A stretch of 64,000 nucleotides of DNA, from NCBI GenBank assembly GCA_910574455.1, contig CAJSYZ010000009.1, positions 1,612,001-1,676,000 on the forward strand, given 5' to 3'. Positions within the stretch are counted from its first letter, which is position 1. The number at the start of each line of letters is the position of its first letter. Under the pieces are notes generated by a model. The model had not been told where the DNA came from. It ran no database searches and saw only the letters and a program-made list of their open reading frames with translations. The position numbers and the translations under genes were made by a program. Of the stretch, positions 30,073 through 42,392 are shown piece after piece. The DNA is from Trichaptum fuscoviolaceum. Its lineage: Eukaryota; Basidiomycota; Agaricomycetes; Hymenochaetales; Trichaptaceae.

Positions 30073-31722
30073 ATGAAAGAGATAGCATTTGACACCAGCA
30101 CGATCGGTGTATGCGTGGATTCTTTGCTCAGGCTCAAGGCACAGGACAAGAGCTACGATCCAAATGAGTTATGGGCTCCGGGCATTCTTAATGGGTATGT
30201 TCACTTTTGTGCAGAGGAATACCCATTGTACTCATAAGACGCATCACAGCCTAAATCATCTTGAGCACTGGTCTAAAGGACTTCCTCTCATATCCGAAGC
30301 TCATGACTCCCTCCGGTCCCTCGCAAGTGTCAAGGATCTTCTCCAAAATCTTCTTGAAAAGTTGAATCACTTAAAGCGACGACCTCCGCGATAACGACAG
30401 CCCTTCTTCCTTTCCAGCGCGGAAAGGGCTTACATTCTCTTCCGAACGATGTCCTTTCCATGATATTCGTCTATGCTGCCAGTGAGCCCCAGTCAAGAAC
30501 TTCGCTGAATCTCGTTTGTCGCCGGTTCCATGAGGTCGCTTCCGGCATGCCACAACTATGGAACTCCATCTCTAATACCATGAATAGCATGCGCCTTATC
30601 CATGCGTCCTTGGGGAAAAGCAAAGCTGTTGGCCTCGAGATACAGCTGTTTTTGTATCCGGCACTCAGGGGTTTATACCTTGATGCGCTGCAAGTCGTTG
30701 ATGCATCTCTTGCATACATCGCTCAGTGGAAACACTTTAGCGTGTCGAGCTTAGAAGCTGATTCATGGCAGGAATTGGGGCCCTACATCACATAACTCGG
30801 TGAAAGAACCAAGAATATCCATGTGCCACGATTACGGTCCCTTTCTGTCGAAATTTCTGCTGATTTTCCGCAGGACGAAGGTGTCCCTGATAGATCGGAG
30901 AGTGCCATTCACTTCTACCGTACCTGGACGCTACCGAGTCTTCGCCATCTTAAAGCACACAACTTTATCCCAGTACCCTTGATCGCACCCTCGTTGACCT
31001 CCCTCTCGATCAAACTTGGAGCGCCCTTCGAACATTGGGAAAACCCAAGGCACAGCCTCCGTCGCTTGCTCGATTTCCTCTCGTCCATTCCAATTCTGGA
31101 AGACCTCAATCTATCGCTGGAATGGCTTAATGTTGAGTCAATTCCTTCGACAGTAGTGCTTTATCACCTAAAGACATTTCTGGTGCATTTTGTCTTTTGG
31201 TCGCCTCCACAAGTCTCTCTCTTCGCGAAGGCAATTACGACTCCAACAATTCGCAGTATGTACATTTCTGTCGAGGGGCAATCCGATCCTGGCCCGACAG
31301 CGGATCCATCGGTGTGGTTAAGCAGTTTCTTCTTGAGCTGTGGTACATATCCGACTCTGGAAAAATTCACATATACGCTCAACGACGAATATACCAACTT
31401 GAATCTCTGCGACTTCGCAATCCCCTTTGAAAAACTCCCAAACTTACGCTCATTGACTCTTGATTCGGACGACTGGAGTCCGGGGATATTTAGCAGTGGT
31501 ATTATCCCACCCCTTCGTTCTCTTCATCTCAAGGGGCGCATGGACCATCGTTGGACGTATTGGCTGAGCTGCATCCGGGAACAAATGCACAAACAGGGAA
31601 AATTACAAGACCTCAAAGATATGTCGGTCACCGTCTGGCGTAGCCCAAGTGAGGAGTGCGTCAAAGAAATCTCCAAGTTTCCCAACATTCGTGTTAATTG
31701 GCTGAATTCTGTATTTAAATGA
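30073..31722 (+). pseudogene. F-box-like protein pseudogene, copy C
   Basis: Keeps a good start (MKEIAFDTSTIGVCVDSLL), the exon 1 donor near 30193 and exon 2 (LNHLEHWSKGLPLISEAH). An apparent eight-base insertion near 30354-30362 shifts the frame before the F-box core, giving a stop shortly after LNHLKRRPPR. The correct frame resumes (MIFVYAASEPQSRTSLNLVC) until a second lesion: TAA at 30793-30795, where copy A has CAA (ITQLGER). The rest, to TGA at 31720-31722, is open and keeps the leucine-rich part. Two independent disruptions make a functional product unlikely. A protein started downstream at 30823 would lack the F-box. Confidence 0.82.
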
Positions 31723-32086
31723 GACGACTAGCTTTTGTAGAACATTTATAATAGTACATTTCACTTGCATTCTTATCGCAAGATGCCTTTGCACCGAACT
31801 TGCATAAAAACCTTGATGCAATGTAATCGGATCTACTTGACAGCAAGTGGACCTCTAGCATACGTGTCGCTCATCAACACGGAATGGTAAGAACTTAAAG
31901 CATATGTAGTGATCCCTTTATACATAACGAAGATCTCATTGAATTATGATCGGTACAACATCAGGTCCTATTTATACCTATCACTGACACTTTGTTGCAA
32001 AGCCCCTGAGTCTCTGCAAACGAAGACAGTGGGCAAATAGGAAAAGAGGCTTGATCAGGAGGGAAGTGCTGTATGCTCAAAATTAA
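31723..32086. other. Convergent 3' spacer
   Basis: Lies between the 3' ends of F-box pseudogene C and the Spt5-like gene. Nothing notable is seen. No trace of the beta-barrel gene expected at this position from copies A and B. Confidence 0.5.
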
Positions 32087-35000
32087 TCAAATTGCAACCT
32101 CGTAATCCGAGATACGAGTTACATCCGCTAAGCCAAATGATTTCACCGTCTTGCCAACCCCTATTTTCACTACGATGGTCTTCTCTTTCTTCTCCTTTCG
32201 CGTGAATCTGGCTACTTGGTAGGTTTTTCCAGACTCTTCGCCTCTTAATACAAGGACTCGATCAACTGCTCTTGGCGGGCAAGGGAGAAGGACGTGCGTT
32301 TCAACCCATGCCTCATTTAATTTTCCATCCCGCGTCCGATAAGAAACATAAACCTTTTGTGCTGTGCCTTCCGCAGTTTGGTCTGTGCGAATGGACGATG
32401 CCTTCGTCGTCCAAGCCATCACGCCCGAGACATCGCCGGGACTGACACATCCGTCGATAAATCTGAAATGGATCCTTGTGTTCCCCATAATTTGTGAGAT
32501 CACAGGACTGCAGATCCATGAAGGGGTTCCTAGTAATAATATTGGCTTCGACAGTGTTACAGTTGTGCCACATGTACTTACTTGTTGGTGGTACATCCGC
32601 TGGTGTAAGAGAAGTATCTTCATGTACAACAGTCAACTCTACATTAGGAATAAGCCTCTTCCCCCTTCGAGCCAGATACTCTGCCCTGATTTGCTCGATG
32701 TCGGGAGCCTCACTGTTATCTAGGCAGCGGAAGGTTTTTCTATAGCACATAGAAAAATGTCAGCTAATACTGTAGAAGGGATGCATGACATACAGTTTAC
32801 CGTACGTTGTAAGGACATCTTTCAATGGAAAAGGTAAAGGTTGATGCATCCCATCAATCAGTACAACTGCATGTGCGTTTCCGTTCGCAGTCACAAGCCT
32901 TCCAAACGTTTTAAACTTGGGATCCAGGACATAGACTTCTTGGCTATGAATGTGTAGCGAATTCAATGCTCTGTCTATTTCGGGCGGAAGTTGTGGGAAG
33001 CTAGTTCCTACTGGCGTCGGAGTGTGAGTAGTTAACTCGAACACCTTCCCAAGTGATGACAAAACGGCACTATCCAAAGGCTCCTGTATAAAGTCCGTTT
33101 CAGGAAGTGGGCATGGTGCTGGAAGAGAATTGGGTAACAGAGGAGGCCTGGGGAAAGGATTTGTCTGAAGAGACTCGTCCAAACCCAAGACTTCCGTATC
33201 CATTGACAAGGGTTGCGTACTGTTTGCAACGTAGGTTGCAAGGGCTTGTCTGACAGCAGCAGAGTCTCTGAAATTAGTGTCATCTAAGCAGATGAACGTC
33301 TCTCTGCAAAACTATTAGATATTCTAATGATATAATCGTACTATACGCACGCACGTACGTGTCAACCACCTCAGCGAGGGTAAATATATTACTATGTGAC
33401 TCATTTGTCTGGGGAATGAGTACTTCCACATAGCCCTTCGAATACACTTTTGTTATGGGCCCCACTTTACCTCTGGGAACGACGTATACAAGCTTCTTCA
33501 ATAATTGATGGTCTTTGTGTCCCTCCGAGGCGAGTAGGTTCATAGACGCGAAAGTAGGATTTCTCGGACGGTATTCCTGCGAATCGTTTGTCTGGACACA
33601 TGCTTTCGAGATCTTCCACTGTCGTAATCATCCATCAATAACCTGTTTCTCAGTCACGAATCTGGTCATACCTCTTTATGGGCTTGCTGGTCAAATATAA
33701 CCAACTCATCTCCAAGTTCTGATAGCACAAGCCCTTCCCTTCCAGCGAGTTCTCCAATTCGTACTGCTACTGTCGTGCCTGTGGGGAACTGTCTTTGCAA
33801 GTCGACTATGTGAACCATGAGCGGCTCTTTATGGGTATCGAGGTCGGGTTTTATCCACGCTTCGTCCCCTGATAGGTACGTTACAGTTCCATCCACCCCT
33901 CGGGCCTCTTGTGATTGTATTTTGACACGGTCACCGATGCGAAGAAAGGACTTGTTTGTAATGTAATGCGTATTGAATCCAAGCAATGTGAATTGATAAG
34001 TTTCCGACGCATGCGGCTGAACTGGAATGGCTACATGAATCCCATACGCCTCGATAATACGAAGGCCATTACGTAGATACACATCGCCTTCGAATGTAAA
34101 GGTGTCGCTAGATGTACCCGGCTGTGGTTCGGAGTTGAACACAGTCCGGACTACTTCTTCCGTCAGCAAACCTTGAGGCGGTCGCTCCGTCGTTCGACCT
34201 CGTTGACCTATCCGCTTCTTTGGCAGACAAACAGATTGATCCCAAAATCTCGGAACGACGGCAATTTGCAGAATATCTGAGTCCGAGATGTCGATTATGA
34301 GTCCAACATCATGCTTGAAAGGACCCCGCCTCATGCGAACCCATGACCGCTTAACGAAGACCTCCCCGCCGTCCAACCTCGATTGAGCAAGGTATAATAC
34401 TGCACCTCTATCCTCTAGGGGTACTTCTTTTATTCCGGTAACATAGACACCTACAGATTCTGCATTTGTTGCAATCCCTATTACCTGATCCACCGTCTCT
34501 GCCAATATGTAGATCCTCTTCAGCAGCATGCGTGATCCCAGAACTACACATGGTTTCGGAGCTCGCTTTTTCAGGTACGCAACTGCTTTGAGTTCTTGAC
34601 CGCCCTTCAATATACAATTCAGTTTCGTGCGGCAATGTTTATGCTCATGCAGGACGAACCCTCGTTGGCAAAAGAAACATCTGTAATCTACGAGTGTCTT
34701 CGGTTTCGAATGAGCTGCCGCTGTCGAAGCCCCCTACAGCTCTCTCTGCTTTTGCATGTCTGAGACTCTGCGTTTCTTTCATGCGTCGAGTCTTTTCGCG
34801 GATTCTAGTGGCCACTTCCACGAGTAGTTCGAATGCACTAGCAGGATCTCCACCAGGACGATACTCTTCTCGCGCACCTCCCAACAGTTGCGGCGCGGAC
34901 TCAGGTTCCAAACTGTCATCAATAAAAAAGCTATCTTTACTACAGTCAGAATCAACAAGAGGAAGGTCGATTGTTTCTCACCTTCTTCTGACATTTCCTC

Positions 35001-35087
35001 ATCCTCGCTATTTGCTTCGGCGTCCTCCTGCGCCTCTATATCAATGAACGAGCGTGCATCTATGGCACGTTTCCTCTTGCTCGTCAT
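32087..35087 (-). CDS. Spt5-like protein with NGN-like and multiple KOW domains
   Basis: Resembles transcription elongation factor Spt5, which binds RNA polymerase II with Spt4; here probably a divergent paralogue of the kind common in mushroom genomes. The N terminus (from ATG 35087) is acidic: SEDEEMSEEG. An NGN-like block follows (ILAETVDQVIGIATNAESVG, EVPLEDRGAVLYL). KOW1 is clear: RSWVRMRRGPFKHDVGLIID, ending IAVVPRF. Further KOW-like units include FLRIGDRVKIQSQEARGVDG, GTTVAVRIGELAGREGLVLS and LVYVVPRGKVGPITKVYS. The C-terminal part has AWTTKASSIRTDQTAEGTAQ and a last KOW (VLVLRGEESGKTYQVARFTR), ending YEVAI. About seven introns are inferred. The join between exon 1 and the next block (near 34930-34990) does not keep frame with any obvious splice pair, so a small exon, an unusual site or an indel must lie there. 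Confidence 0.78.
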
Positions 35088-35470
35088 CTACGACAGCCAT
35101 CTCAGCAACTTTCAATCTGTCCTTTCCTATTCTTACTCCTACTGCCTGTTCCAGCTTTTCTCAAATGTACTTGGACCAATCCATACGACTTCAACTTATG
35201 TACTCGAAACCTGGTACCCAGCGGTGCAATCAGGGACGAGGCAACAAATGGTAAGAGAGAGCAGTTATTCATCGTAATTGACCGTTTATACCCGGCTGAG
35301 ATACGTGGGAAGCTCGACCGTTTAAATTTGAGAGGTAATACATTACTACTAGATTAAGTAGTATACAGTATTATATAGCGCTATCAGAGCTAGCTTGTCC
35401 CCGCCACGAATGTCTGAGCAAATCATGCGGAATGCATTGAATGTGGTAAGCAAGAAGTCCGTACTTACCG
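35088..35470. other. Spacer with short TAGTA-type run
   Basis: Upstream region of the Spt5-like gene. A short ACTACTAGATTAAGTAGTA-type run is at about 35343-35365. No gene is seen. Confidence 0.45.
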
Positions 35471-36264
35471 TCAGCTTATGAGCTTTGCCAATAGCAGCTT
35501 CTGCATCAAGATTGAGCATCTCAGCGTAACCACTTCTTCAGGCTCCGACAGAGGATCAGCTATAGTACTTATGGTCACTGCATCGACAGTCAGAGGTCCT
35601 AGGTTCTCGTCTGTATGCGACAATGCAGGACGTATTCCCGCGGCCGTGTTCTTGAGTTCAGTGACAGAGCGAACCGGTACAGAGAGCGGGTCCACTCCAT
35701 CGTCTTCGGTAGATAAAGGTCCTACGAAAGGCATACTTGGAGTTGAAACAATTGACAGAAGTGTCGAGTCGCTATCACCATCTTCAGGCAAAGGCACGTT
35801 GCAAGAGTCGCTGTACTTTATTTTCTCAGCACAGGCAGTCGCAGGCATAGATCTGGTCAGAGAGGCACGATGGTTATCGTCACTCGGGTTGACTGGGGTA
35901 TCGGTTACAGAGTGTCCAATTTGGTTCAAGGCATACCGGATAGTTGATCTCGGCGGCTCCTCTTCAAGGAACGTTGGCGACGAAACTTCAGTAAGAACAA
36001 ATACTTCATCGGCAGAGACCTCAGGTAAAGCAATAGCAGAGGGATTGACAGAGAGTGTCACATTTGCAGCCACTGGACGGTATAGAACATCGGCCAAGTT
36101 ACCATGAATGAGCGCAGACAGATAATCGTCGATAGGCATCAGGGTTAAGGCGTGTATGAGCCACTGAGCTTGATAAATTTGTGCGCGGTGTGAGTGGCAG
36201 AAGCGTACACAATGACAAGTAAGCTTACCTGGTCGCTGGGTAACATCGCCTCCATGCCGTTCAT
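35471..36264 (-). CDS. Unrecognised Ser/Thr/Pro-rich protein
   Basis: Two exons fit well. Exon 1 (36229-36264) reads MNGMEAMLPSDQ and ends in a GTAAGC donor. After an acceptor CAG near 36165, exon 2 opens WLIHALTLMPIDDYLSALIH in frame and runs to a stop at 35471 (about 245 residues). The frame also extends upstream to 36316, but the spliced start at 36264 is preferred because it uses a clean donor and acceptor. The first about 60 residues look folded (GNLADVLYRPVAANVTL); the rest is rich in Ser, Thr, Pro, Asp and Glu and probably disordered. No family was recognised. It lies head to head with the small gene starting near 36440. Confidence 0.5.
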
Positions 36265-36439
36265 TTCGAATTGACGTGATGCTGTGTGTCCTATATATGT
36301 CAAGAGTCAAGACCAATTGATGATGCTTGATATTTGAAGTCTTCTAGCCATCTTGAAGCTGAAGTCGAGTCTGTTGAAGGGCAGTCCGAGGACGACAACG
36401 ATCGGTTCTTGTCCTTCAAATGAACAGTCGCCGAGAATA

Positions 36440-37241
36440 CAATCGGATAATCCAGAGTAACAGAACCGAGTGAAACCGAAGCCAGGTCAGCGTCACGGTT
36501 ACATTACACTTGGGCCTCCCTGCCAGTGCACGCTCACGTCAGGTCTACCTCACTGGCAGGCTCTTGAACCAAAAGCTCCAGCTGATCGAGCTTCTTCGCA
36601 AGGAAACTGCAGACGATGCGGCACTGTTTCGTGGTATGAAAGTCTCCAAGCGAGAACGCAAAGAGCTTGCCAGTGAGTACAAGAACGGATAGCGGAGGAG
36701 GGGCAACACGATGCAGTAACGCGGATATCAGGGTAAGGAAGGAAAGAGGGGGAAAAAAAGGGGGAGCAAATGCATACTACTACAAAGAGGGCAAGGATAT
36801 GGAGAAGAAAATAGCAGATAATGAAGGACATAGGGGCTTAAGAAATTAAGACCGAGAAGAAAAATATAAAAATAGTGTAAAAGCCATATGAAACGCTATA
36901 AGAAGGGAGGAAGAGCAGGTATGCACGAGAAATGTAGGACCCTGATCAAAAATGGTTTCGGAAGTGATTTGATCCGAGGATCGGAGACATGCGATTGGAC
37001 AATTTGTGATTTGTAATGCTTACTTGCTGACAATTCGATAATTTTTTCGCGGCCACACATCCCTCTACTACGCTACGCTTCGTGGCGGGGATTAGTCATC
37101 AGTTACTTACTTATTATGTAACATAATATTAACTTTTGAATTCTCGTTTGTTTTCTTTCTGTGCAGAATCTCTAGATGAAAGTCTTCAGTCTCTATCGTG
37201 CGTGCACAATCCAGAACTCAGTCAGCCGGTCTCCAGCACTT
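36440..37241 (+). CDS. Small unrecognised gene, 5' end uncertain
   Basis: A coding-like block at 36540-36673 reads VYLTGRLLNQKLQLIELL, ADDAALFRGMKVSKRERKEL and ends in a GTGAGT donor. The next good acceptor (TGCAG, about 37168) joins in matching phase to KSLDESLQSLSCVHNPELSQ and stops at TAG 37239-37241. The implied intron of about 495 bases is long for this genome. The start is unclear: a frame opens near 36474, or an upstream exon could enter through the acceptor at 36537-36539. The charged helical block suggests a small coiled-coil protein. Function unknown. It could also be a non-coding or decayed remnant. Confidence 0.35.
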
Positions 37242-37340
37242 AGAGGTCGCCTTGAAGCAGGTGCTTGTAAGCAATGCTATTCGGTTTCGGATGATGACTG
37301 ACATGCTCTGCTGTAGTGTTCATTCACTCCTGCTTAAACG

Positions 37341-40210
37341 ATGTCCTTGCGTCTTCCAGGCCCCCTGCTCGAGCTTATGCAGAGCCATCTCCGTCAGAAT
37401 GTACTCCCTGAACGTCTCATGGCGTCTGGAGGTCACTGTGCTCCAGCTTCTCGACGAGCGCGATACAACGAAATCTTTCGGAGGCATGTGCACGCTCTAG
37501 CTCTGAAAACTCGTCCAGATGGGAACTCGTTTGTGGCAGGACAGAGAGAGTCGCAGACGTGAGCCTATCTTTCATTCAAGAATGAGACTGTACTTAACTT
37601 TTTGTACTCTCTTGGAAGCCATGCGATTGAAAAGAGGCCAACTTGGCTGCCGAACGACACCGGAGAAATGCACACTAGTCCTGCTGCTGTTTTCCGAGAG
37701 CAAGTTGAAAAATTCATACGTCATCCGGTATCTGAGGTGCCTATCATTTTTTCTGAAAATGTGATAAATGTCTATCTATTCTTATACCTTGTTATGTGTA
37801 TCTACAGGCACAACCATTCGATACAACCGAGCCAACTTACACTGAAGATGATTTGCAAACGTTCTACTCGAATTTACTGGCACACCCGCAGACTTCAGAC
37901 CAGTTATCAATCAAAGCTCCAACATCCGAAGATAGGATTAGAATGGTTCAGGATGTGGCTCGTCGACTTCTGGTGAAGACCGACGAATCCGAGACCGAAG
38001 GTCCTGCTCTAGAGTCACCCGTTCGGGAGTCAACACAAGGCACGCTGTCGACGCGTCTATTGGCGCGCCTCTCGTCCGATACAGCGAATAATTGGGCTCC
38101 AGATACAAAACCACCTTTTGAATCTGACAAAATTTGGCACATGGTTCTATCTCGTTTGACTGACATTGTACAGTCTCTGGAGAGGGTACCCAAGCTAGTA
38201 TCCGATTCGCCTGAGACCCTGCCCATCACATTGCTTTCTCAACGGGAGTGGGACGCATTAATAAAGTTCTCCGTAAGTGTTCTCACTCTGTGCAAGCTCA
38301 CCAAGCTTACGATCACCTAGCTTGAAGAGGGAAACATGGTTCTGGCAGAGCATACGCTTGAATTGATCAAGGTAGGCGATCAGTCTACGTTGAAATTCTC
38401 ACATACTGAAGTTTTATTTAGCGAACAGGAGTTGATATCCCGGAAGAATTTTTGAATGAAGTGTTGGGGACATATGCAGCCCGTGGCGATGTGGTAGCTG
38501 TTGAAACATTTCTGAAGAGATTTACTGAAGGTTTGATTTCCTTACAATCCATTTTCATGTCATTCTCTGAAACTATTGACAGGTAAACCAACTGAACGGC
38601 AACGTGATCTCCACATCAAAGCACATCTGAAATCACCCTCCCCCGATTTTAACCTGGAAACTGCCCTGGCCACTCTGCATAGTTATGAATCGCTTGCGCT
38701 ACTGCCGCCTATCCCTTCCTACACTCGGCTTATCACTACTCTGTTCTCTACGCGTTCAACTCAGGCCCACGCACAAGCGTGGGACCTATTTGCGCACATG
38801 CGTTATGTTGCACATCCGAAGCCTGACCCACTGCTCTACTCTCTCATGATTCGCGCATGTGCGGGTACCGGCCCTTCGCACTCTGGGTACCTCGCGGAAC
38901 CTGAACGCGCTCTTGACCTGTGGACTGAAATGCGTAGCGATGCGAAGTATGTGCCGACCGTAGGAGCTTACAATGCGATCATCCTTGTGTGTGCGCGTTC
39001 GAAGGATTTCGTACCAGAGGCGTTCCGCCTTGCGAAGGAAATGCTTGACTCCCATCGGGATGCATTTGGCAACCCGCTTATGAAACCGACACGGGAGACA
39101 TTCCGCGCCTTGCTAATAGCGGCGAAAACTCGAGGAGATCTACCAAGAGCTCGTTGGATTCTTGCTGAAATGCTTAAATTCCAAAAGCAAGAGGATCTGG
39201 CAGGCAGTGTCATAGACGAGGAAGTGATGATCCACGTTTTTCACGCATACGCTTCCTATCGTCCTCCATTCCGTCGACAAAATACGAAGATTGTTAATGC
39301 TGACTCCAGAGACTTCGCTGCTTCATCTGATACAGATATCGCCAAGGGGGCTCCTTCCCAGGCTAAATTTGGAGTCACTCCTCCGCAGACCCGCAGAGAA
39401 GTCATCGTGGAATCTATGGCATTGTTTGATCGAATCCTGGAGGACACAGAACTTTCGCAGAATGTGAAGGATAGTGAAATACCGTCGAAAGGTTCATTTT
39501 CTCGTGTATCAGTCACTCCCAGGCTTTTGAACTCCTACCTCTCCGTTCACTACAAACATGGGCGACTGAGCGACGCTAAAACTCTCGTTGGTGATTTATT
39601 TGTGCGCCTCAATGTGAAGAAAACCCCTCGTACGTTTGTCGAAGCATTGGAGAGATGTGCGATCGCAGAGGGTGCAAGCGAACGGGAGGTCTCGAGATCA
39701 TTCTCTGAGGAGCTATGGGCTGAATGGACCTCAATGGAAGACTCAATGTCTGCACGCGGCATCGAAGCACGGCTGATTGAGCGTGCCCACGCGGCAATTC
39801 TTCGTGTCTATGTACTGTACGTGTTCTTGTACTGGATCATGCCAACGCGTATACTAATTTCAATCTCTTCTATCAGGTCTGGCGATCTCGACCGAGCAAT
39901 GTCCCATGTTCGCGCTTTTGTCCAGCGCTACCCTCCATATTCAGTGACCCAAGTTCCACCGAAACCTGCAATGCGCTCCACTCGTACGGTTTTGTTTGCA
40001 CCCCGCCCACTCGTGCGTACGGTGTCTCATACAGATGTTCAAGACGATGCCGTCACGCCCGTATTGACGTTCCGTGATCTGGAGCTTCTGCATCACAGGC
40101 TTGTGAGTGACGCATACTCGCGTCGTAGCGATCTTGCTTTTATCAAGTATATTTGCAAGGCTTATGAAGGGGCTTTGAGGAGACGCAGAGACAAGACCAT
40201 TAGGTCATAG
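37341..40210 (+). CDS. Pentatricopeptide-repeat-like protein, probably mitochondrial
   Basis: Long helical-repeat protein of about 890 residues with PPR-type motifs, a family that binds organellar RNA. It starts MSLRLPGPLLELMQSHLRQN. Blocks join by splicing: VSE/AQPFDTTEPTYTEDD at about 37737/37809, KFS/LEEGNMVLAEHTLEL, IK/RTGVDIPEEFLNEV, EG/KPTERQRDLH at about 38531/38582, and VL/SGDLDRAM near 39815/39877. PPR-like helices include PPIPSYTRLITTLFS, PDPLLYSLMIRACA, PTVGAYNAIILVCARSKDF and ETFRALLIAAKTRGDLPRAR. It ends at TAG 40208-40210. The first exon meets an in-frame TGA at 37560-37562. Frame continues if a 48-base intron with a weak GTGGCA donor (37533-37580) is spliced out; otherwise the real start is downstream. 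A targeting peptide is not obvious. Confidence 0.75.
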
Positions 40211-40562
40211 TTTACATTATGTTACTTAGTTTTGCTTCGAATTTAAAGGATTTTCCACTCATATCTGAAAGTTATACTACAACTAGTGGCATATGACTGG
40301 CTGGCTTAATAATGTCCGATGTCCCATCCTTCTATTCTCAAGTTTGTACACAGTGAGACGTATGTGACCACATCCACTACCAGATACACGTGATCTCAAA
40401 CTTGCCTTGACGCGTCTTCAAGTTGTCACTTTCGCGTCCCGACCATGACTTCCACGCACTCTCTACCGTTGTGAAGTTGAAACTGGACATATTTGCATCC
40501 TCTTTGTTGGTCTCTTTTAATCTCTGCCAAATCAAGGATTGATGTATGAGGGGCGATAAACT
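40211..40562. other. Spacer between PPR gene and the basic protein gene
   Basis: 352 bases; 3' flank of one gene and promoter of the next. No motif was picked out. Confidence 0.5.
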
Positions 40563-42392
40563 ATGGACAAAGCTGAGAAGCTCGATGTAGAAGCTAGTAG
40601 GGCGAAACGTTTGGAGAGGGTTAAGGCTAAGCAACGGGATCGTGGAGGGTGAGTACCGGTACACATAAGCTACAAAGTCAACAACTGATAAGAAGACTCA
40701 CAGTATCTTCAAACCTTCGGAGAGCAATCCTCTAATAGACATCTTGCTGTCCCGTAACTTTCCTGCTAAATCACCCGCGAAACCACGACTTTCGAAGGCC
40801 GGGAAGCTTCTAAGCTCAAGGAAGTCAATCGGAGTGCCTAAAACTCCACGCAAGAGCCTTTCGCGTACATCCTCATCTCGAAATTCCTTGAAATCTCAAG
40901 ACATTGTTGCCACAAAAAACAATGTTTCGAAAGGTACGGTTGACAATTGACAACTGCTATGATGTATTTGATTGGCAGTGACTGACGATCATTTTTCAAT
41001 TGGCTTTAGAGAAAGCTTCCAAAGCTAAGAAACCACGAAATATACCAGCACAATCGAGCACTGTAAGGACCAAACTTTCGAACCCAGATACTTTAGCCAC
41101 AGCGGTGGAAGGTATTGTCAGCTTAACACGTATTATTTGTAGAGACTTATACACTGCCGTTTGATTGATGCAGATGTTGGTATGAGCGAAGCTGGTCCTT
41201 CAGCTCCTCGAAAAGTTAGCGCCACTACCACTAGCGGGCCTGTAGATAATGCGTCACAGAAACATCCCCGTACGAGCGAGATTGACGAGGAGGAGTTCAC
41301 GTATCAGAAAACGGACGTCAAGCAACAATCTCGCTCAAAAAAATCGTTGGAAGAATCGAAGACGGGGACGAAGACAAAGGCGAAAACGAAGACGAAAACG
41401 AAGGCCACCCCTCAGAGCAACACTTCGACATCCAAAGGAAAGGGGAAACAAGTTGTCACTGACAGTGATGACTACGATGAGAAAATAGCGCTCACGGATT
41501 CCGCAACTTCATCTCTAAGTCGAAAGGGGAAAAAGATTCGAGAGGATAGTGACTCTTCAAAAAATGGATCATTGTCAACAACTTCTCGCAAGAAGTCGAG
41601 AAAAGCTTCTGAGAGTTCAGGTCCTTCACTACACGAGAAAACAATGGAAACTATTCCTGAAGAAGACGAAAGTGAACCGATTTCCCAGAAGAAAGATCCT
41701 AAAAGTTAGTCATTATCACAATATGTCTTGATGATTTCGACAGAACCTATTTTAGGGCGATTAGAAGAAGACGAGCTAAGTCCAAGGTCGTCCAAGAAAG
41801 CAAGAGTGAAGGATATACCTGAGAAAAAGAAGGTCACGTTTGCAAAATCTCCAAAAAGGGGCAATAGAAGCAAGGGCAAAACAAAGCGAAATCAGATCCT
41901 CGAAGAGGAAGCGAAGGAAACTACCCATAGAAAGACGAATGCAGAAACGTCGAGCTCGCACTTGAATGCATCATCGTCTGCTAAAATGGGTAAACCCAAA
42001 GACGTGGAGTCCACGCTACCTAAAGCTGGATACACGAATCCAGACTCTCTTGGAGAGACCTTCTCTGTGGCTAAATCGAACAAACCGCGATCTTCGTACG
42101 TCTGCATACACTCTTCTACACAAAGGGAGCAAGTCTTCACGAAGCACGCCGGCTTTTTTTTAGGTCCAAAGCAAAAGATGTAGGTACAGAATTTACAGGT
42201 CTACCAAAAAACAACATCAGTGATTCTCGGTCCGCGCAACGCAAGCCACCATCCTCGTTATCAGCTCGTCCCATGAGCAAGAAGCCGGATATGAGCTTTA
42301 GAATGCGTTCCGTTAGCTATCCGAGTACGATGTTGGGCTCCCCGCTAAAGGAATTTGATAGCGAGCAAGATCCTATTGACCTCTTACAATGA
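40563..42392 (+). CDS. Lysine/serine-rich low-complexity protein
   Basis: Exon 1 (40563-40648) encodes MDKAEKLDVEASRAKRLERV... and splices (GG/T) to GIFKPSESNPLIDILLSRNF. Further exons add KEKASKAKKPRNIPAQ, then a long block with KTGTKTKAKTKTKTKA, a Lys-Thr repeat, and many Ser-Lys stretches. The last exon ends MLGSPLKEFDSEQDPIDLLQ with TGA at 42390-42392. Roughly 480 residues, highly basic and probably nuclear and disordered. The conserved-looking ends (N-terminal coiled helix, C-terminal acidic DPIDLL) may be short binding motifs. No family was recognised; a chromosome- or kinetochore-associated role is possible but not shown. Five or six introns with standard sites. Confidence 0.6.
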
